DNA of 64,000 nt from Sphingobacteriales bacterium 39-19 (GCA_001898465.1 MKTX01000001.1:372001-436000), one strand, 5' to 3'. Numbered from the stretch's first letter, positions 1 to 8,942 are shown. Numbers and translations: made by a program. The notes: generated by a model from the letters alone, not told the origin.

Positions 1-1341
1 AGCCCCGGCGATTTTCAACGGCAGAGCGACCTGGCTGCCATGATGGAAGTGATTCATCATTTCCTGGTAAAGGCAGATGAGCAGCAACCCGGGCAGCTGG
101 ACATGGCATCGGTACTTAAAAAAGCGGTGCCCTTATTTGATGGGGGGTTTCATTTTGCAGGCCTGGTGGGTAACGGGGATAGTTTTATTATGCGTGATGC
201 CCATGGCATACGGCCTTCTTACTATTATATTCATGAAGATTTTATAGCCGCTGCCAGCGAAAGGGCCGCCATACGCACCGCATTTAATCTTGAAGAAAAC
301 GAGGTAAAAGAACTAATGCCCGGTTCGGCCCTGATTGTAAATGCCGACGGGTCTTATCAATTAGAGCAAATTGTGCCTGCTATGGAACGCAGGGCCTGCA
401 GCTTTGAAAGAATTTATTTTAGCCGGGGAAGCGATGAAAAGATTTACCGGGAGCGCATTGCATTGGGTTATAACCTAAGCCCCATCATTTTAAAAGCAAT
501 TGATTACGATTTAAAGAATACCATTTTTTCCTTTATACCCAATACCGCAGAAACTGCTTTTTATGGTTTAATAAAAGGCGCCGAAGATTATTTGAATAAA
601 ATAAAAGTAGAGCGCATATTAAGCTGGCAAAAAGAGTATGATGAAGAAAAACTGAGCGAAATGGTGAACCGCAGGGTAAGAATAGAAAAAATTGCAATTA
701 AAGATGTAAAATTACGAACCTTTATAACCGAGGACAGTTCACGGGATGAAATGGTGCAACACGTGTATGATATTACCTATGGCACCGTTCGCAAAAACGA
801 AGATACCCTGGTGGTAATTGATGATAGTATTGTGCGGGGCACTACTTTAAAACAAAGTATCATTCGTATGCTGGCCCGCCTGCATCCTAAGCGCATTATC
901 ATTGTATCTTCTGCACCTCAAATTCGTTACCCCGATTGCTATGGCATTGATATGAGTAAACTGGGAGATTTTGTAGCTTTCCGGGCTGCCATTGCACTGC
1001 TCAAAGAAAGAGGGCTGGAGAATACCCTCAATGAAATTTTGGAAGATTGCAAAACACTGAAAAGAAATAATCAATTACATACTGAAAACCTGGTAAGGCT
1101 TGTGTATAAACCTTTTTCTCCCGAGGAAATCGCAACTAAAATTGCCGAATTAATTACCCCGGCCGACCTGGCCATACCGGTACAGGTAATTTTTCAAACC
1201 ATTGAAACATTGCATGAAAGTTGCCCGGGCAATACCGGCGACTGGTATTTTACCGGAAATTATCCTACCCCCGGGGGTAACCGGGTTTGCAATAAAGCAT
1301 TTATGAATTATATGGAAGGTAAAAATGAAAGAGGATATTAA
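1..1341 (+). CDS. purF: Amidophosphoribosyltransferase (PurF-type), 5' end outside window
   Basis: The frame is open from base 1, so the gene starts upstream of the window; 446 codons are visible. The first half matches a class II glutamine amidotransferase domain (GIRP near bases 220-231). The second half has the PRPP-binding loop VVIDDSIVRGTT at about bases 811-846, followed by an SSAPQIRYPDCYGID stretch typical of PurF. The enzyme transfers glutamine nitrogen to PRPP, the first committed step of purine synthesis in the cytoplasm. The C-terminal extension after the PRT domain is longer than in E. coli PurF, as I recall for the long Bacteroidota type. The catalytic N-terminal Cys lies outside the window, so glutaminase competence cannot be checked. 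The AlkA-like gene follows after 23 bases. Confidence 0.85.
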   Translation, partial: SPGDFQRQSDLAAMMEVIHHFLVKADEQQPGQLDMASVLKKAVPLFDGGFHFAGLVGNGDSFIMRDAHGIRPSYYYIHEDFIAAASERAAIRTAFNLEENEVKELMPGSALIVNADGSYQLEQIVPAMERRACSFERIYFSRGSDEKIYRERIALGYNLSPIILKAIDYDLKNTIFSFIPNTAETAFYGLIKGAEDYLNKIKVERILSWQKEYDEEKLSEMVNRRVRIEKIAIKDVKLRTFITEDSSRDEMVQHVYDITYGTVRKNEDTLVVIDDSIVRGTTLKQSIIRMLARLHPKRIIIVSSAPQIRYPDCYGIDMSKLGDFVAFRAAIALLKERGLENTLNEILEDCKTLKRNNQLHTENLVRLVYKPFSPEEIATKIAELITPADLAIPVQVIFQTIETLHESCPGNTGDWYFTGNYPTPGGNRVCNKAFMNYMEGKNERGY

Positions 1342-1364
1342 CTTCAATTTTTAAAAACTGCAAA

Positions 1365-1970
1365 TTGTACCGCCGCCATTTAAATAAAGATAAAAAATTA
1401 CGAACCCTCATAAAGGCCCGGGAGCCTTATACCCTTACAAAGGAAAACTATATTTACCTGGAACTTTGCAGCAGCATCATAAGCCAGCAGCTGAGTGTAA
1501 AAGTAGCCCGGGTAATTTATGCCCGTTTCCTTGCGCTTTGTAATAAAAAGAATCCAAAGCCAAAAGATATCCTGGCATTACCCATTGAAGCATTAAGAGC
1601 CATTGGCTTATCAAACGCCAAAGCCGGGTATGTACATAATGTATGTGCCTTTTTTATTGCTCATAAAATTACCGATGCCCAATTACATACAATGGAAGAT
1701 GAAGCGGTGATTGAATTACTTACCCAAATTAAAGGAATTGGCCGGTGGACGGTAGAAATGATCCTGATGTTTTCGCTGGGTCGTGAAGATGTTTTTGCAC
1801 AAGACGACCTGGGCATACAACAAGCCATGATTAGGCTGTATGGCCTGGATGGCAGCGATAAGAAAAAATTAAAACAGGAAATGAATCGTATTGCAGATGC
1901 CTGGAAACCGTACCGGACTTATGCCTGCAGGCATTTATGGAACTGGAAAGATAATACCCCACTTACCTGA
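1365..1970 (+). CDS. DNA-3-methyladenine glycosylase, AlkA/HhH-GPD family
   Basis: This 201-residue protein is an HhH-GPD DNA glycosylase that removes alkylated purines in base excision repair. The helix-hairpin-helix is the LTQIKGIGRWTVEMILMF segment near residues 123-140, and the catalytic Asp follows in FAQDDLG. It is the short AlkA type without the N-terminal domain of E. coli AlkA. No ATG is available: TTG at 1365 is the best start, with ATT at 1347 as the alternative, and the frame has a stop at 1326. It probably shares a transcript with the purF-like gene upstream. Its 3' end overlaps the convergent GAF-domain gene by 8 bases. Confidence 0.85.
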   Translation: MYRRHLNKDKKLRTLIKAREPYTLTKENYIYLELCSSIISQQLSVKVARVIYARFLALCNKKNPKPKDILALPIEALRAIGLSNAKAGYVHNVCAFFIAHKITDAQLHTMEDEAVIELLTQIKGIGRWTVEMILMFSLGREDVFAQDDLGIQQAMIRLYGLDGSDKKKLKQEMNRIADAWKPYRTYACRHLWNWKDNTPLT

Positions 1971-2445
1971 TGGGCTCCGGCAACAGGCCAATCATTTTCT
2001 GCAGCCAATGCTCATCTATGCTATCGAAACGGTTTACTGCAATATCATCTGCATCTAACACCGCTACTGTTTTTCCCTGGCGAATTACAGGCAAAACAAT
2101 TTCAGATTGCGATAAACTGCTACAGGCAATATGCCCCGGGAATTGATTTACATCCGGTACAATTATATTTTGCTGAAGTTGCCAGGCCTGGCCACAAACA
2201 CCCTGCCCTTTTTGTATACGTATACAGGCAATAGGCCCCTGGAAAGGCCCCAGTACCAATTCATTTCCTACTACCCGGTAAAACCCAATCCATAACCAGC
2301 CAAACTGTTCTTTTAATGCCGCTGCCACGTTGGCCATGGCAGCAATAGCATCTGTTTCACCCTCCAGTACCGCTTGTACCTGGGGCAGCAATGCCCGGTA
2401 TTGTTCTTCTTTTGTACCCTGCACAATGTGCAAATCTTCTGACAT
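1963..2445 (-). CDS. Free methionine-(R)-sulfoxide reductase (GAF domain)
   Basis: The 160-residue protein is a single GAF domain of the fRMsr (YebR) family, which reduces free methionine-R-sulfoxide using thioredoxin. The three conserved cysteines of the family are present: C74 in IACIRI, C84 in GVCG and C108 in HIACSS. The VPDVNQFPGHIACSS block is diagnostic. The usual GVLDIDS motif appears as AVLDADD. It starts 9 bases after recX, so the two are probably cotranscribed. A second methionine sulfoxide repair gene, msrB, lies 1.7 kb away. No signal peptide is visible, so it should be cytoplasmic. Confidence 0.88.
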   Translation of the reverse strand: MSEDLHIVQGTKEEQYRALLPQVQAVLEGETDAIAAMANVAAALKEQFGWLWIGFYRVVGNELVLGPFQGPIACIRIQKGQGVCGQAWQLQQNIIVPDVNQFPGHIACSSLSQSEIVLPVIRQGKTVAVLDADDIAVNRFDSIDEHWLQKMIGLLPEPIR

Positions 2446-2454
2446 AATTTTACT

Positions 2455-2922
2455 TTATATTTTATTTATCCATGCATTTATCAAAGCAGGTTCAAAGCCC
2501 CGCTGTAATAAAAACTGCTGTACTTTTCTTTTCTTTATAAAAATATTTTTTTCGGTCTTTAGCGCCTGTAACCGGGTATTAAACAGTTTTTCCAGGCTAG
2601 CTGCATAGCTCACGGTATCAATCCGGGCCAGCCCGATTTTTATACAATATTCACTCACTCCCCTGTTTTTAAGTTCTGCCTTTATCTTCATTTTCCCCCA
2701 TCCCTTCATCCTGAATTTTCCGCCTGCAAATGCAGTGGCAAAGCGCTCTTCATTTAAATAATCGGCTTCTACCATATCGGCAACCAATTGCTCTACTTCA
2801 TTTTTATATAAACCAAAACTGTACAGCTTATCTCTCACTTCCTTGTGGCTGCGCTCCTGGTAAGCACAATAATATTTTATTTTTTGAGTGGCTTTTTCCA
2901 AGCCAATATGCAGCGGCCTCAT
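2455..2922 (-). CDS. recX: Regulatory protein RecX
   Basis: This 155-residue protein belongs to the RecX family, which modulates RecA filaments. The repeated three-helix pattern is visible: YYCAYQERSHKEVRDKL, then VADMVEADYLNEERFATAF and KGWGKMKIKAEL. I chose the ATG at 2922. An upstream TTG at 2949 would add nine residues with no family support. It is the first gene of a two-gene minus-strand unit with the fRMsr gene and is divergent from dnaN, with about 100 bases between them. RecA is not in the window. Confidence 0.85.
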   Translation of the reverse strand: MRPLHIGLEKATQKIKYYCAYQERSHKEVRDKLYSFGLYKNEVEQLVADMVEADYLNEERFATAFAGGKFRMKGWGKMKIKAELKNRGVSEYCIKIGLARIDTVSYAASLEKLFNTRLQALKTEKNIFIKKRKVQQFLLQRGFEPALINAWINKI

Positions 2923-2992
2923 ATTGCAAAAATAAATAGGAAAGGCCAATGGCTGGTATGGCTAAAATAATTATCTTGCCCGTGCAATCTTT

Positions 2993-3000
2993 TATCTTTG
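2993..3000 (+). promoter_or_regulatory. Bacteroidota -7 box (TATCTTTG) for dnaN
   Basis: TATCTTTG fits the Bacteroidota sigma-ABfr -7 consensus TAnnTTTG and ends 20 bases before the dnaN ATG. A TTG at 2976-2978 could act as the -33 element, although the spacing is shorter than usual. Confidence 0.55.
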
Positions 3001-3020
3001 CTTATTAATAAATATATTAT

Positions 3021-4136
3021 ATGAAGTTTATTGTTTCTTCTTCTACGTTATTGAAACAACTGCAACAAATAGGTGGCGTTATCAATGCAAACACGGTGCT
3101 TCCGATACTGGAAGATTTTTTATTTGAAATCGAAAAAAATAAGCTTACCGTAGTAGCCACCGACCTGGAAACGGTAATGAAAGTACATATGGATATTGAG
3201 GCGAAAGACACAGGCAAAGTATGCATCCCCGCAAAAATTTTATTAGACTCTCTAAAAAACATTCCTGAACAACCCCTTACTTTTAATATTGATAAAAATT
3301 TCGGGGTAGAAATCACCAGTGATAATGGAAAGTATAAAGTAATGGGCGAAAACCCGGATAACTTTCCTAAAGAACCCACGGCCGATGAAGCCAATGAATT
3401 TACTATGACTTCCTCACAACTGGTAACCGCCATTAATAAAACCATTTTTGCGGTAAGTACCGATGATCTGCGGCCGGCCATGACAGGCGTATATTTTGAA
3501 CTAGATCCCAAAAGCATCAGTTTTGTGGCCACCGATGCACACCGCCTGGTGAAATTCACTTATACCGGTATCAATTGCCCTAAAAAAGATTCATTCATCG
3601 TTCCCAAAAAGCCATTGTCATTACTAAAAGGCGCTTTACCCGATAATGATGATGAATTAAAAATATCGTACAACAGCAACCATTTATTTATTACACACGG
3701 CAGTACCGAGTTAGTGTGCCGGTTAATAGATGCCCGTTTCCCTGATTATAAAGTGGTAATACCCACTGACAATCCTTACAAATTAATGGTAAACCGGAGT
3801 GATTTTCAAAATGCATTACGCCGGGTAAGTGTATTTAGTAATAAAAGTACAAACCAGGTGGCGCTTAGTATGAGTGGCAGTGAACTTCAATTGGCATCGC
3901 AGGATGTAGATTTTAGTTTTGAAGGGAATGAACGTATGGTTTGTCAATACGATGGTGAAGACCTGCAAATTGCTTTTAATGCCAAGTTTTTAATAGAAAT
4001 GCTAAATGGTACCGATACCCAGGATATAAATATGGAACTCAGTACGGCTACCAAGGCAGGTATTATACGCCCCACTGAAGAAGAAGACAATGAAAATTTA
4101 CTCATGCTGGTAATGCCACTCATGCTGAATAATTAA
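3021..4136 (+). CDS. dnaN: DNA polymerase III subunit beta (sliding clamp)
   Basis: The 371-residue product has the usual clamp length and its three repeated domains. It begins MKFIVSSSTLLKQLQQIGGV, carries the DDLRPAMTGVYFEL segment in domain 2 and ends MLVMPLMLNN, the normal clamp C-terminus. It encircles DNA and tethers the replicative polymerase. In this window dnaN is not next to dnaA or recF; it stands between recX and msrB as a single gene. It is convergent with msrB with only 3 bases between the stops. Confidence 0.97.
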   Translation: MKFIVSSSTLLKQLQQIGGVINANTVLPILEDFLFEIEKNKLTVVATDLETVMKVHMDIEAKDTGKVCIPAKILLDSLKNIPEQPLTFNIDKNFGVEITSDNGKYKVMGENPDNFPKEPTADEANEFTMTSSQLVTAINKTIFAVSTDDLRPAMTGVYFELDPKSISFVATDAHRLVKFTYTGINCPKKDSFIVPKKPLSLLKGALPDNDDELKISYNSNHLFITHGSTELVCRLIDARFPDYKVVIPTDNPYKLMVNRSDFQNALRRVSVFSNKSTNQVALSMSGSELQLASQDVDFSFEGNERMVCQYDGEDLQIAFNAKFLIEMLNGTDTQDINMELSTATKAGIIRPTEEEDNENLLMLVMPLMLNN

Positions 4137-4139
4137 ATC

Positions 4140-4646
4140 TTATTCAGCATCGGGTATAAATTGCATGGATATTGAGTTCACACAATGGCGGGTATTCTTT
4201 GCAGTAAAACCTTCTCCTAAAAATACGTGACCTAAATGGGCGCCGCAATTGGCGCATTCAATTTCTGTTCTTTCCCCGTCAGGATCGGGCAGCCTTTTTA
4301 CAGCGCCGGGAATTTCATCATCAAAACTGGGCCAGCCGCAATGGCCATCAAATTTTGAATCGGAGCGATATAACGGGGCATTACAACGGCGACAGATATA
4401 AGTGCCTTTTTTATTATTAGCCAGCAATTCTCCCGTTCCGGGATACTCGGTTCCTTTGTCTTCAATTACCCTGGCTTCGGCAGCAGTAAGTTTATTCCAT
4501 TGCGATGAGTCTTTTTTTATGTCGGGTAATGTATTCATAATAGTAGTTTCTTTTTTTTGTGTTTTATGTTGTTTTTGTGCACAGGCCGAAAATGCAAACG
4601 ATACGGCCAGGAGTAACATCATAAATACTTGAAATTGTTTTTGCAT
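4140..4646 (-). CDS. msrB: Peptide-methionine (R)-S-oxide reductase MsrB, lipoprotein
   Basis: The 168-residue protein begins with a lipoprotein signal peptide (lipobox FSAC, Cys22), so it is probably anchored in the periplasm or outer membrane. The MsrB domain is complete: zinc CxxC pairs CRRC and CANC, the GHCGWPSF block, and the resolving motif RHCVNSISM with the catalytic Cys. It reduces methionine-R-sulfoxide in proteins. Most MsrB proteins are cytoplasmic; the lipobox points to repair of exported proteins. It is a single gene on the minus strand between dnaN and yidD. Confidence 0.93.
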   Translation of the reverse strand: MQKQFQVFMMLLLAVSFAFSACAQKQHKTQKKETTIMNTLPDIKKDSSQWNKLTAAEARVIEDKGTEYPGTGELLANNKKGTYICRRCNAPLYRSDSKFDGHCGWPSFDDEIPGAVKRLPDPDGERTEIECANCGAHLGHVFLGEGFTAKNTRHCVNSISMQFIPDAE

Positions 4647-4710
4647 AACCCAAAATTAAACCATCTCGTTCCTTTTTACTGTGAATGAAAACGCAAAAAT
4701 TATTCAAAAA

Positions 4711-4941
4711 TTAAGGTAGCGGGTCATGGCCATGCCCGCCCCAGGGGTGGCATTTACTAATACGTTTCAGGCTAAGCCAAAATCCTTTAAAGGGCCCGTA
4801 TTTTTTAAATGCCTCCAGGGCATATTGTGAACAGGTAGGTGTATAGCGGCACCGGGCAGGCAGCCAGGGTGATATGGCCAGTTGATAAAACCGGATGAGC
4901 AGGATAAAGGGAGCGCTTATAATCTTATTGATGGTTTTCAT
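4711..4941 (-). CDS. yidD: Membrane protein insertion efficiency factor YidD
   Basis: This 76-residue protein carries the YidD signature: an amphipathic N-terminus, then [29 protein letters not shown] and a C-terminal GGHGHDPLP. It assists YidC-dependent membrane protein insertion. It overlaps the 3' end of rnpA by 17 bases, the common rpmH-rnpA-yidD arrangement, so translation is probably coupled. yidC itself is not adjacent here. Confidence 0.93.
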   Translation of the reverse strand: MKTINKIISAPFILLIRFYQLAISPWLPARCRYTPTCSQYALEAFKKYGPFKGFWLSLKRISKCHPWGGHGHDPLP

Positions 4942-5329
4942 GCATCTTTTTTTGTAGCCGGTTTAGCAATTGCCCCATTACAGGGTACAATACAGCAAAT
5001 CCAGGCATATCTACCCCCTGGTATATAAAAAAGAGGAACAGCCCGTTACCCTCTTGCTGCAAAGCTAACTTAAGCTCATTTTTTTGAAGCCGGTAGGTTT
5101 CCCTAAGCAACCGTTTTACCCGGTTGCGGTGGGTTGCTTTTTTAAAATGCCGGCTGCTTACCGTAAAGCCAGCTTGTAAACCTTTTTCAGGTGCTTGTGG
5201 CAGCCAGATCACTTTTATTGGATATTGAGATAAAGATTTTCCTTTTTCAAAAAGCAAATTAATAGCTTTACGGCTCTTGAGCCGCTCGGTTTTATTTAAA
5301 GAAAAGCGAATATGTTTTTTATTATTCAT
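4925..5329 (-). CDS. rnpA: Ribonuclease P protein component
   Basis: The 134-residue basic protein matches RnpA: an N-terminal [16 protein letters not shown] segment and the RNA-binding signature [15 protein letters not shown]. It pairs with the RNase P RNA to trim tRNA 5' ends. It sits between rpmH and yidD as in many bacteria. Its start codon directly follows the U-run of a hairpin (5330-5353), so there is no room for a separate ribosome-binding region downstream of that hairpin. Confidence 0.93.
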   Translation of the reverse strand: MNNKKHIRFSLNKTERLKSRKAINLLFEKGKSLSQYPIKVIWLPQAPEKGLQAGFTVSSRHFKKATHRNRVKRLLRETYRLQKNELKLALQQEGNGLFLFFIYQGVDMPGFAVLYPVMGQLLNRLQKKMHENHQ

Positions 5330-5353
5330 AAAAAAGCCCCTGCAGGCAGGGGC
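5330..5353 (-). terminator. Intrinsic terminator between rpmH and rnpA
   Basis: On the minus strand a 7-bp GC-rich stem (GCCCCTG/CAGGGGC, loop of 4) is followed by six U. The U-run touches the rnpA ATG at 5329. The structure should end or attenuate rpmH transcription before rnpA. Confidence 0.7.
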
Positions 5354-5400
5354 AAAATTATATGCTTAATGCGGTTGCATTACTACTGTCAAAAAAAAAA

Positions 5401-5568
5401 TTATTTTTTAGACCCATGCTCGCTGGACACTGTAAGTTTATGGCGCCCTTTTTTTCTGCGGCTTGCTAATACCTTGCGGCCATTAGCGGTTTGCATACGT
5501 TGGCGAAAACCATGAACTGATTTTCTACGGCGTTTATGCGGCTGGTAGGTTCTTTTTTTACCTGGCAT
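5401..5568 (-). CDS. rpmH: 50S ribosomal protein bL34
   Basis: This 55-codon gene reads [20 protein letters not shown], then [20 protein letters not shown] and a KLTVS tail. It is a clear bL34 with an extension of seven residues at the C-terminus (SEHGSKK). It is the first gene of the rpmH-rnpA-yidD group, with 71 bases before rnpA that contain an intrinsic terminator. The 243 bases upstream (5569-5811) hold its promoter region and no other feature I can name. Confidence 0.96.
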   Translation of the reverse strand: MPGKKRTYQPHKRRRKSVHGFRQRMQTANGRKVLASRRKKGRHKLTVSSEHGSKK

Positions 5569-5811
5569 GATGCTTCAATTTACCTTTTACAAAATATTGT
5601 TTAAAGTCTTCCGAAAGCAAGGCACCATCCCCGCTTCTTGTGAAAGGACGGCAAAGGTATGGGAAATCAGGCAAAAATTGTATGTATTTTTGAAAATAAG
5701 GACGGGTTTTTCTCCATTATAGTATAAAATATTACAATACAATACAAACCTTAAAGCACAAATATACCATAGCCAAATTTCAATGCTGCATAACTGCGCC
5801 TTTTTTTAAAT

Positions 5812-6222
5812 TTAAAAATCCATGCAACCTTTCGAGATCTTTAAATAACCAAAACCTCTTTTTTTCTTAATTGCTTCCCAATCTGTATAGGACAGCCGGT
5901 ACCTCCAATCAAAAATATACTCACCCCAACGCCAAAACTTTAATAGGTTGATCACAAATAAACGATAGACTACTGTATCGCTTTGCGGCATAGCACCGCA
6001 GCCATAAAAATTCGGCCTGTTTAATATGAATTCCCCATTTGGAGGTTTACTATATCTTCTTCCTATCTGTGGCTCCTCCAATGAGGTATAGGTTCCTGAA
6101 ATATTACTGTATCGGTAATACCCGTCATTGAGGCCGGTCAAATTTTTGAATAACGGCCAGTTTGTAATTAAAAGGATTATGGCTACGAACCAAATCCATT
6201 TCCTGTTTTTTTTCTTAATCAT
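5812..6222 (-). CDS. Small membrane-anchored protein, possible immunity partner
   Basis: The 136-residue product starts MIKKKNRKWIWFVAIILL, one N-terminal membrane segment, and then a hydrophilic, Trp- and Tyr-rich region. I do not recognise the family. The ATG at 6222 overlaps the TGA of the upstream frame in an ATGA, so translation is coupled to the papain-like fragment there. That arrangement, with a small membrane protein directly after the C-terminus of a modular protein, is typical of immunity genes; this is inference. An upstream TTG at 6228 is less likely as start. Its stop lies 243 bases from the rpmH start. Confidence 0.5.
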   Translation of the reverse strand: MIKKKNRKWIWFVAIILLITNWPLFKNLTGLNDGYYRYSNISGTYTSLEEPQIGRRYSKPPNGEFILNRPNFYGCGAMPQSDTVVYRLFVINLLKFWRWGEYIFDWRYRLSYTDWEAIKKKRGFGYLKISKGCMDF

Positions 6223-7034
6223 GGGCAACTAATTGGGTTGTATGGTGAATCATGATTTACATTAAACTCTTTAACCAATCCAGTACCTGGTTGAAATGTT
6301 TCTATTGCCTTATATATTTTTTGAGGCGAATATAGAAAAATAAGAGGAGTTTGATTTCCTGGTATTTTTACAACAAAAGGCTCACAAATAATTTTAGGAG
6401 AAATTAATAAATTGAAAGCATTCAATGCAACACTCGTACAGTTGTTAGTATAAATATTATAAGTATCATTTTCATGATTTAATAAATTAGTCATAACAAA
6501 CGAAAATTGTGATGCACTAATATTGTTTGCCTGGATTGAAGCATTATATTCATGCTTAGGATCTCCATTATTTTTAAATCCTCCTGTAGCATTTGGATTA
6601 AACGGATTACCGCCTGAACCAATAGGATAGAAACCTACAGACTGTGAAATTGATTGCGTACCGTTTGTTTTAGTAAGAGTCAAAAAAGTATGACCAGGTG
6701 ATCCATGAGTCAAATTAAATGGAGCATTCTAAATTCCATTAACTGGCAAATCAACACACAGCTTTATAGAATATGTTGCTCCAGCATTTGGTATTTGATT
6801 AAAACAGTTGAATAAGCTTTGCAAACTCACTTGCTCTTGACTTTCTGAAATGTCAATATATTCAGGATCATTTAATGTACTGTAAACATCAACTTACAAA
6901 GGCTCATCCTCTATTGGCACCCAGCCCGGCCCGCCTGATGGTGGCGGGCAATTGCCGGGGTCAACCACATTCCTTTGAGCTGTGTACGGGTCTGTGGGGT
7001 TATCGGGGGTTTCATTTCTTTTACTATAAACCAA
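6219..7034 (-). pseudogene. Decayed gene with permuted papain-like C-terminal domain
   Basis: One frame reads as protein over 272 codons but contains a TAA at 6894-6896 and a TAG at 6729-6731, and no start codon is evident at its 5' end (frame stop at 7035-7037). The first part is Pro/Gly-rich (CPPPSGGPGWVPIEDEPL), the middle reads VDVYSTLNDPEYIDISESQE, and the last part has GHTFLTLTK followed by NNCTSVALNAFN. A His before an Asn-Cys pair is the order of circularly permuted papain-like (LRAT/NlpC-P60-like) folds. The only intact ORF is the last 164 codons, from a TTG at 6713. I read it as a 5'-truncated, nonsense-interrupted gene. Confidence 0.55.
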
Positions 7035-7063
7035 TTACCGTTTTTTTAATTAATATAAATTAA

Positions 7064-7594
7064 TTACAGCTTTGTAAGCACCAAATTTTTAGGCATTGAG
7101 AAAACTCCGTTTAAACCTTCCGGACCAGTATACAAACCTCGTGGCTGTTTTAAAACCCAATTAGCTTGTGTAGTAGAATTGGGCAAAAGCGTTAGCCATA
7201 AATTAAAATTTTTATGAAGTGATAAATCCCAAAATGTATAGAAATATGCTTGACGATTGTTTGATGAATAGGTCATGCCTCCCAATGTTGACTTTAAATC
7301 AATTGAATTATCATTGAAATCAAGGTTTACATCACGTCCTAAATATTGGTAAGATGACTGTTGAAGAGTTCCGTTTTTAATATATCGATGCCAACCGACC
7401 AGTATTTCAGAATAAGTGTTAGTGAATTGAAGAAAATACACTTGTTTTTGCAATGTTATTTCCATAGTGTCAGTTCCGTTTTTCCAACGCCATATACCCA
7501 CAAATTTATCCAGTTCAGGATTGGGTGTTACTGTTTGAGCAATAGAACTTTTAGCAAGGAAAAAACTAAATATAAAAATTATGATTGCTTTCAT
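7064..7594 (-). CDS. Secreted protein of unknown function (DUF6705-like)
   Basis: The 176-residue protein has a signal peptide (FIFSFFLAKSSIAQ) and then a compact domain beginning LDKFVGIWRWKNGTDTMEITL. The FVGIWRW...T.EITL pattern resembles small secreted lipocalin-like families that are common in Bacteroidota (DUF6705 from memory, not checked). It lies in the decayed islet between rpmH and murI but appears intact itself. No function can be given. Confidence 0.55.
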   Translation of the reverse strand: MKAIIIFIFSFFLAKSSIAQTVTPNPELDKFVGIWRWKNGTDTMEITLQKQVYFLQFTNTYSEILVGWHRYIKNGTLQQSSYQYLGRDVNLDFNDNSIDLKSTLGGMTYSSNNRQAYFYTFWDLSLHKNFNLWLTLLPNSTTQANWVLKQPRGLYTGPEGLNGVFSMPKNLVLTKL

Positions 7595-7630
7595 TTTACT
7601 AAAATTAATGATTGTATAAAATATGTTTTG

Positions 7631-8068
7631 TTAATTACAAGGGTTGGCCACTACCTGCCCTGTAGATGACACTTTAATAGGTGTAAAATTGTTCATAGCT
7701 GCATTGCCCCTAAACAGCTTAAGCCCGGCTCCATTCACCGGAGGTGCCTGCAATGCATTCAAAAATGCTTTTTCGTCTTCTGCAATAGAACTACCATCCT
7801 TTGCATAGCCGTGAGTTTTATAGAGCCAAGTTCCAAAAGCTTCAATATGAACTTTTGAATCAAACCAGGTCTGTGCAAATGAAATAAAAGCTGCCGGGTT
7901 GTCAATCATTAAAATGTATGATATTGAAACTGTAACAACAGTATAAGAAAACGTGGAAAGGTTGTTTATTTTGCCGATACTCCAATAGTAAGCCAACTTG
8001 TAAATATCTTCTGCGCTAAAATTATGTAACCTTGCAGGATGGGGGGAATACCCTGATTTTTTTATGCA
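7631..8068 (-). pseudogene. 5'-truncated gene remnant next to murI
   Basis: A frame of 145 codons runs from just after an in-frame stop (8069-8071) to 7631. It reads as real protein from its first codons (SGYSPHPARLHNFSAEDIYK), yet no ATG or GTG precedes that part; the first usable start is a TTG at 7996. The segment therefore looks like the 3' part of a gene whose 5' end was lost, its break lying within ten bases of the murI stop. The family is not recognised. The tail reads LKLFRGNAAMNNFTPIKV and ends ANPCN. Confidence 0.45.
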
Positions 8069-8077
8069 TTAATGAAT

Positions 8078-8899
8078 TTATAAAATAATATGCCTGGCCT
8101 GTACTTCAGTTCCATAAAAAAGGGTGCCATGGGTATTAAAATCTACCGTATCACCTGTAGTAAAAAAAGAAACATTTTTATTTTGGGCGCAGCGCTCTTC
8201 AATTTCGGGATGACGTTGTAAATAATTAACCAAACTGGCAGCTACAATATTACCCTGTGCCAGTAAGTGTACATGCGGGGGGCAAAATTGCTGCAGCTTG
8301 GGAAGCATTAACGGATAATGGGTGCAAGCCAACAGCAGGGTATCAATGGCAGGGTCTGCCCAGATGATTTCCAGTAAATATTTTTTTACAAAATAATCTG
8401 CTCCCGGTTGAAGCTGTTCATTATTTTCTACCAAGGGTACCCACATGGGGCAAGCCTGCTGGCTGATGTGCAGGTGTGGTGAAATTTTATGTATTTCAAT
8501 GGGGTAAGATCCCGATTCTACTGTACCCACGGTTCCTAATATACCTATGTGGCCGGTACGGGTATGGCTTGCTATTACTTCGGCCGTAGGCCTGATGATA
8601 CCCAGCACCCGGTTTTGCGGCGCTATACGAGGCAGATCTTTTTGCTGAATGGTACGCAACGCTTTTGCAGAAGCCGTATTACAGGCTAAAATAATTAACG
8701 GGCAACCCTGGTTAAAAAACCATTGTACTGCTTCTGAGGTATATTGATATACGGTTTCAAAACTGCGGCCACCATAAGGAGAACGGGCATTATCTCCCAA
8801 GTACATAAAATCATACTGTGGCAGGGCTGTTTTTAATTCTTTTAAAATACTCAGTCCGCCATAGCCACTGTCAAATACTGCGATGGGTTTTTTATTCAT
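8078..8899 (-). CDS. murI: Glutamate racemase
   Basis: The 273-residue enzyme makes D-glutamate for peptidoglycan. It starts with the family motif AVFDSGYGGLSILKEL and contains both catalytic cysteines, C73 in LACNTASA and C192 in LACTHYPL, plus YLGDNARSPYG. It is the last intact gene of the envelope cluster that runs on the minus strand from yicC. A strong terminator at 8914-8942 separates it from the ompH gene upstream, so it may have its own promoter. Confidence 0.96.
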   Translation of the reverse strand: MNKKPIAVFDSGYGGLSILKELKTALPQYDFMYLGDNARSPYGGRSFETVYQYTSEAVQWFFNQGCPLIILACNTASAKALRTIQQKDLPRIAPQNRVLGIIRPTAEVIASHTRTGHIGILGTVGTVESGSYPIEIHKISPHLHISQQACPMWVPLVENNEQLQPGADYFVKKYLLEIIWADPAIDTLLLACTHYPLMLPKLQQFCPPHVHLLAQGNIVAASLVNYLQRHPEIEERCAQNKNVSFFTTGDTVDFNTHGTLFYGTEVQARHIIL

Positions 8900-8913
8900 T
8901 CTTTACAAAAATA

Positions 8914-8942
8914 ATAAAGCCCCTTGAGTAAAGGGGCTTTAT
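8914..8942 (-). terminator. Intrinsic terminator after the second ompH gene
   Basis: A 12-bp perfect stem built on AAAGCCCCTT/AAGGGGCTTT with a 5-base loop lies between ompH and murI. On the minus strand it is followed by a U-rich stretch (TTATTTTTG). It should end the bamA-ompH transcript. Confidence 0.8.
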
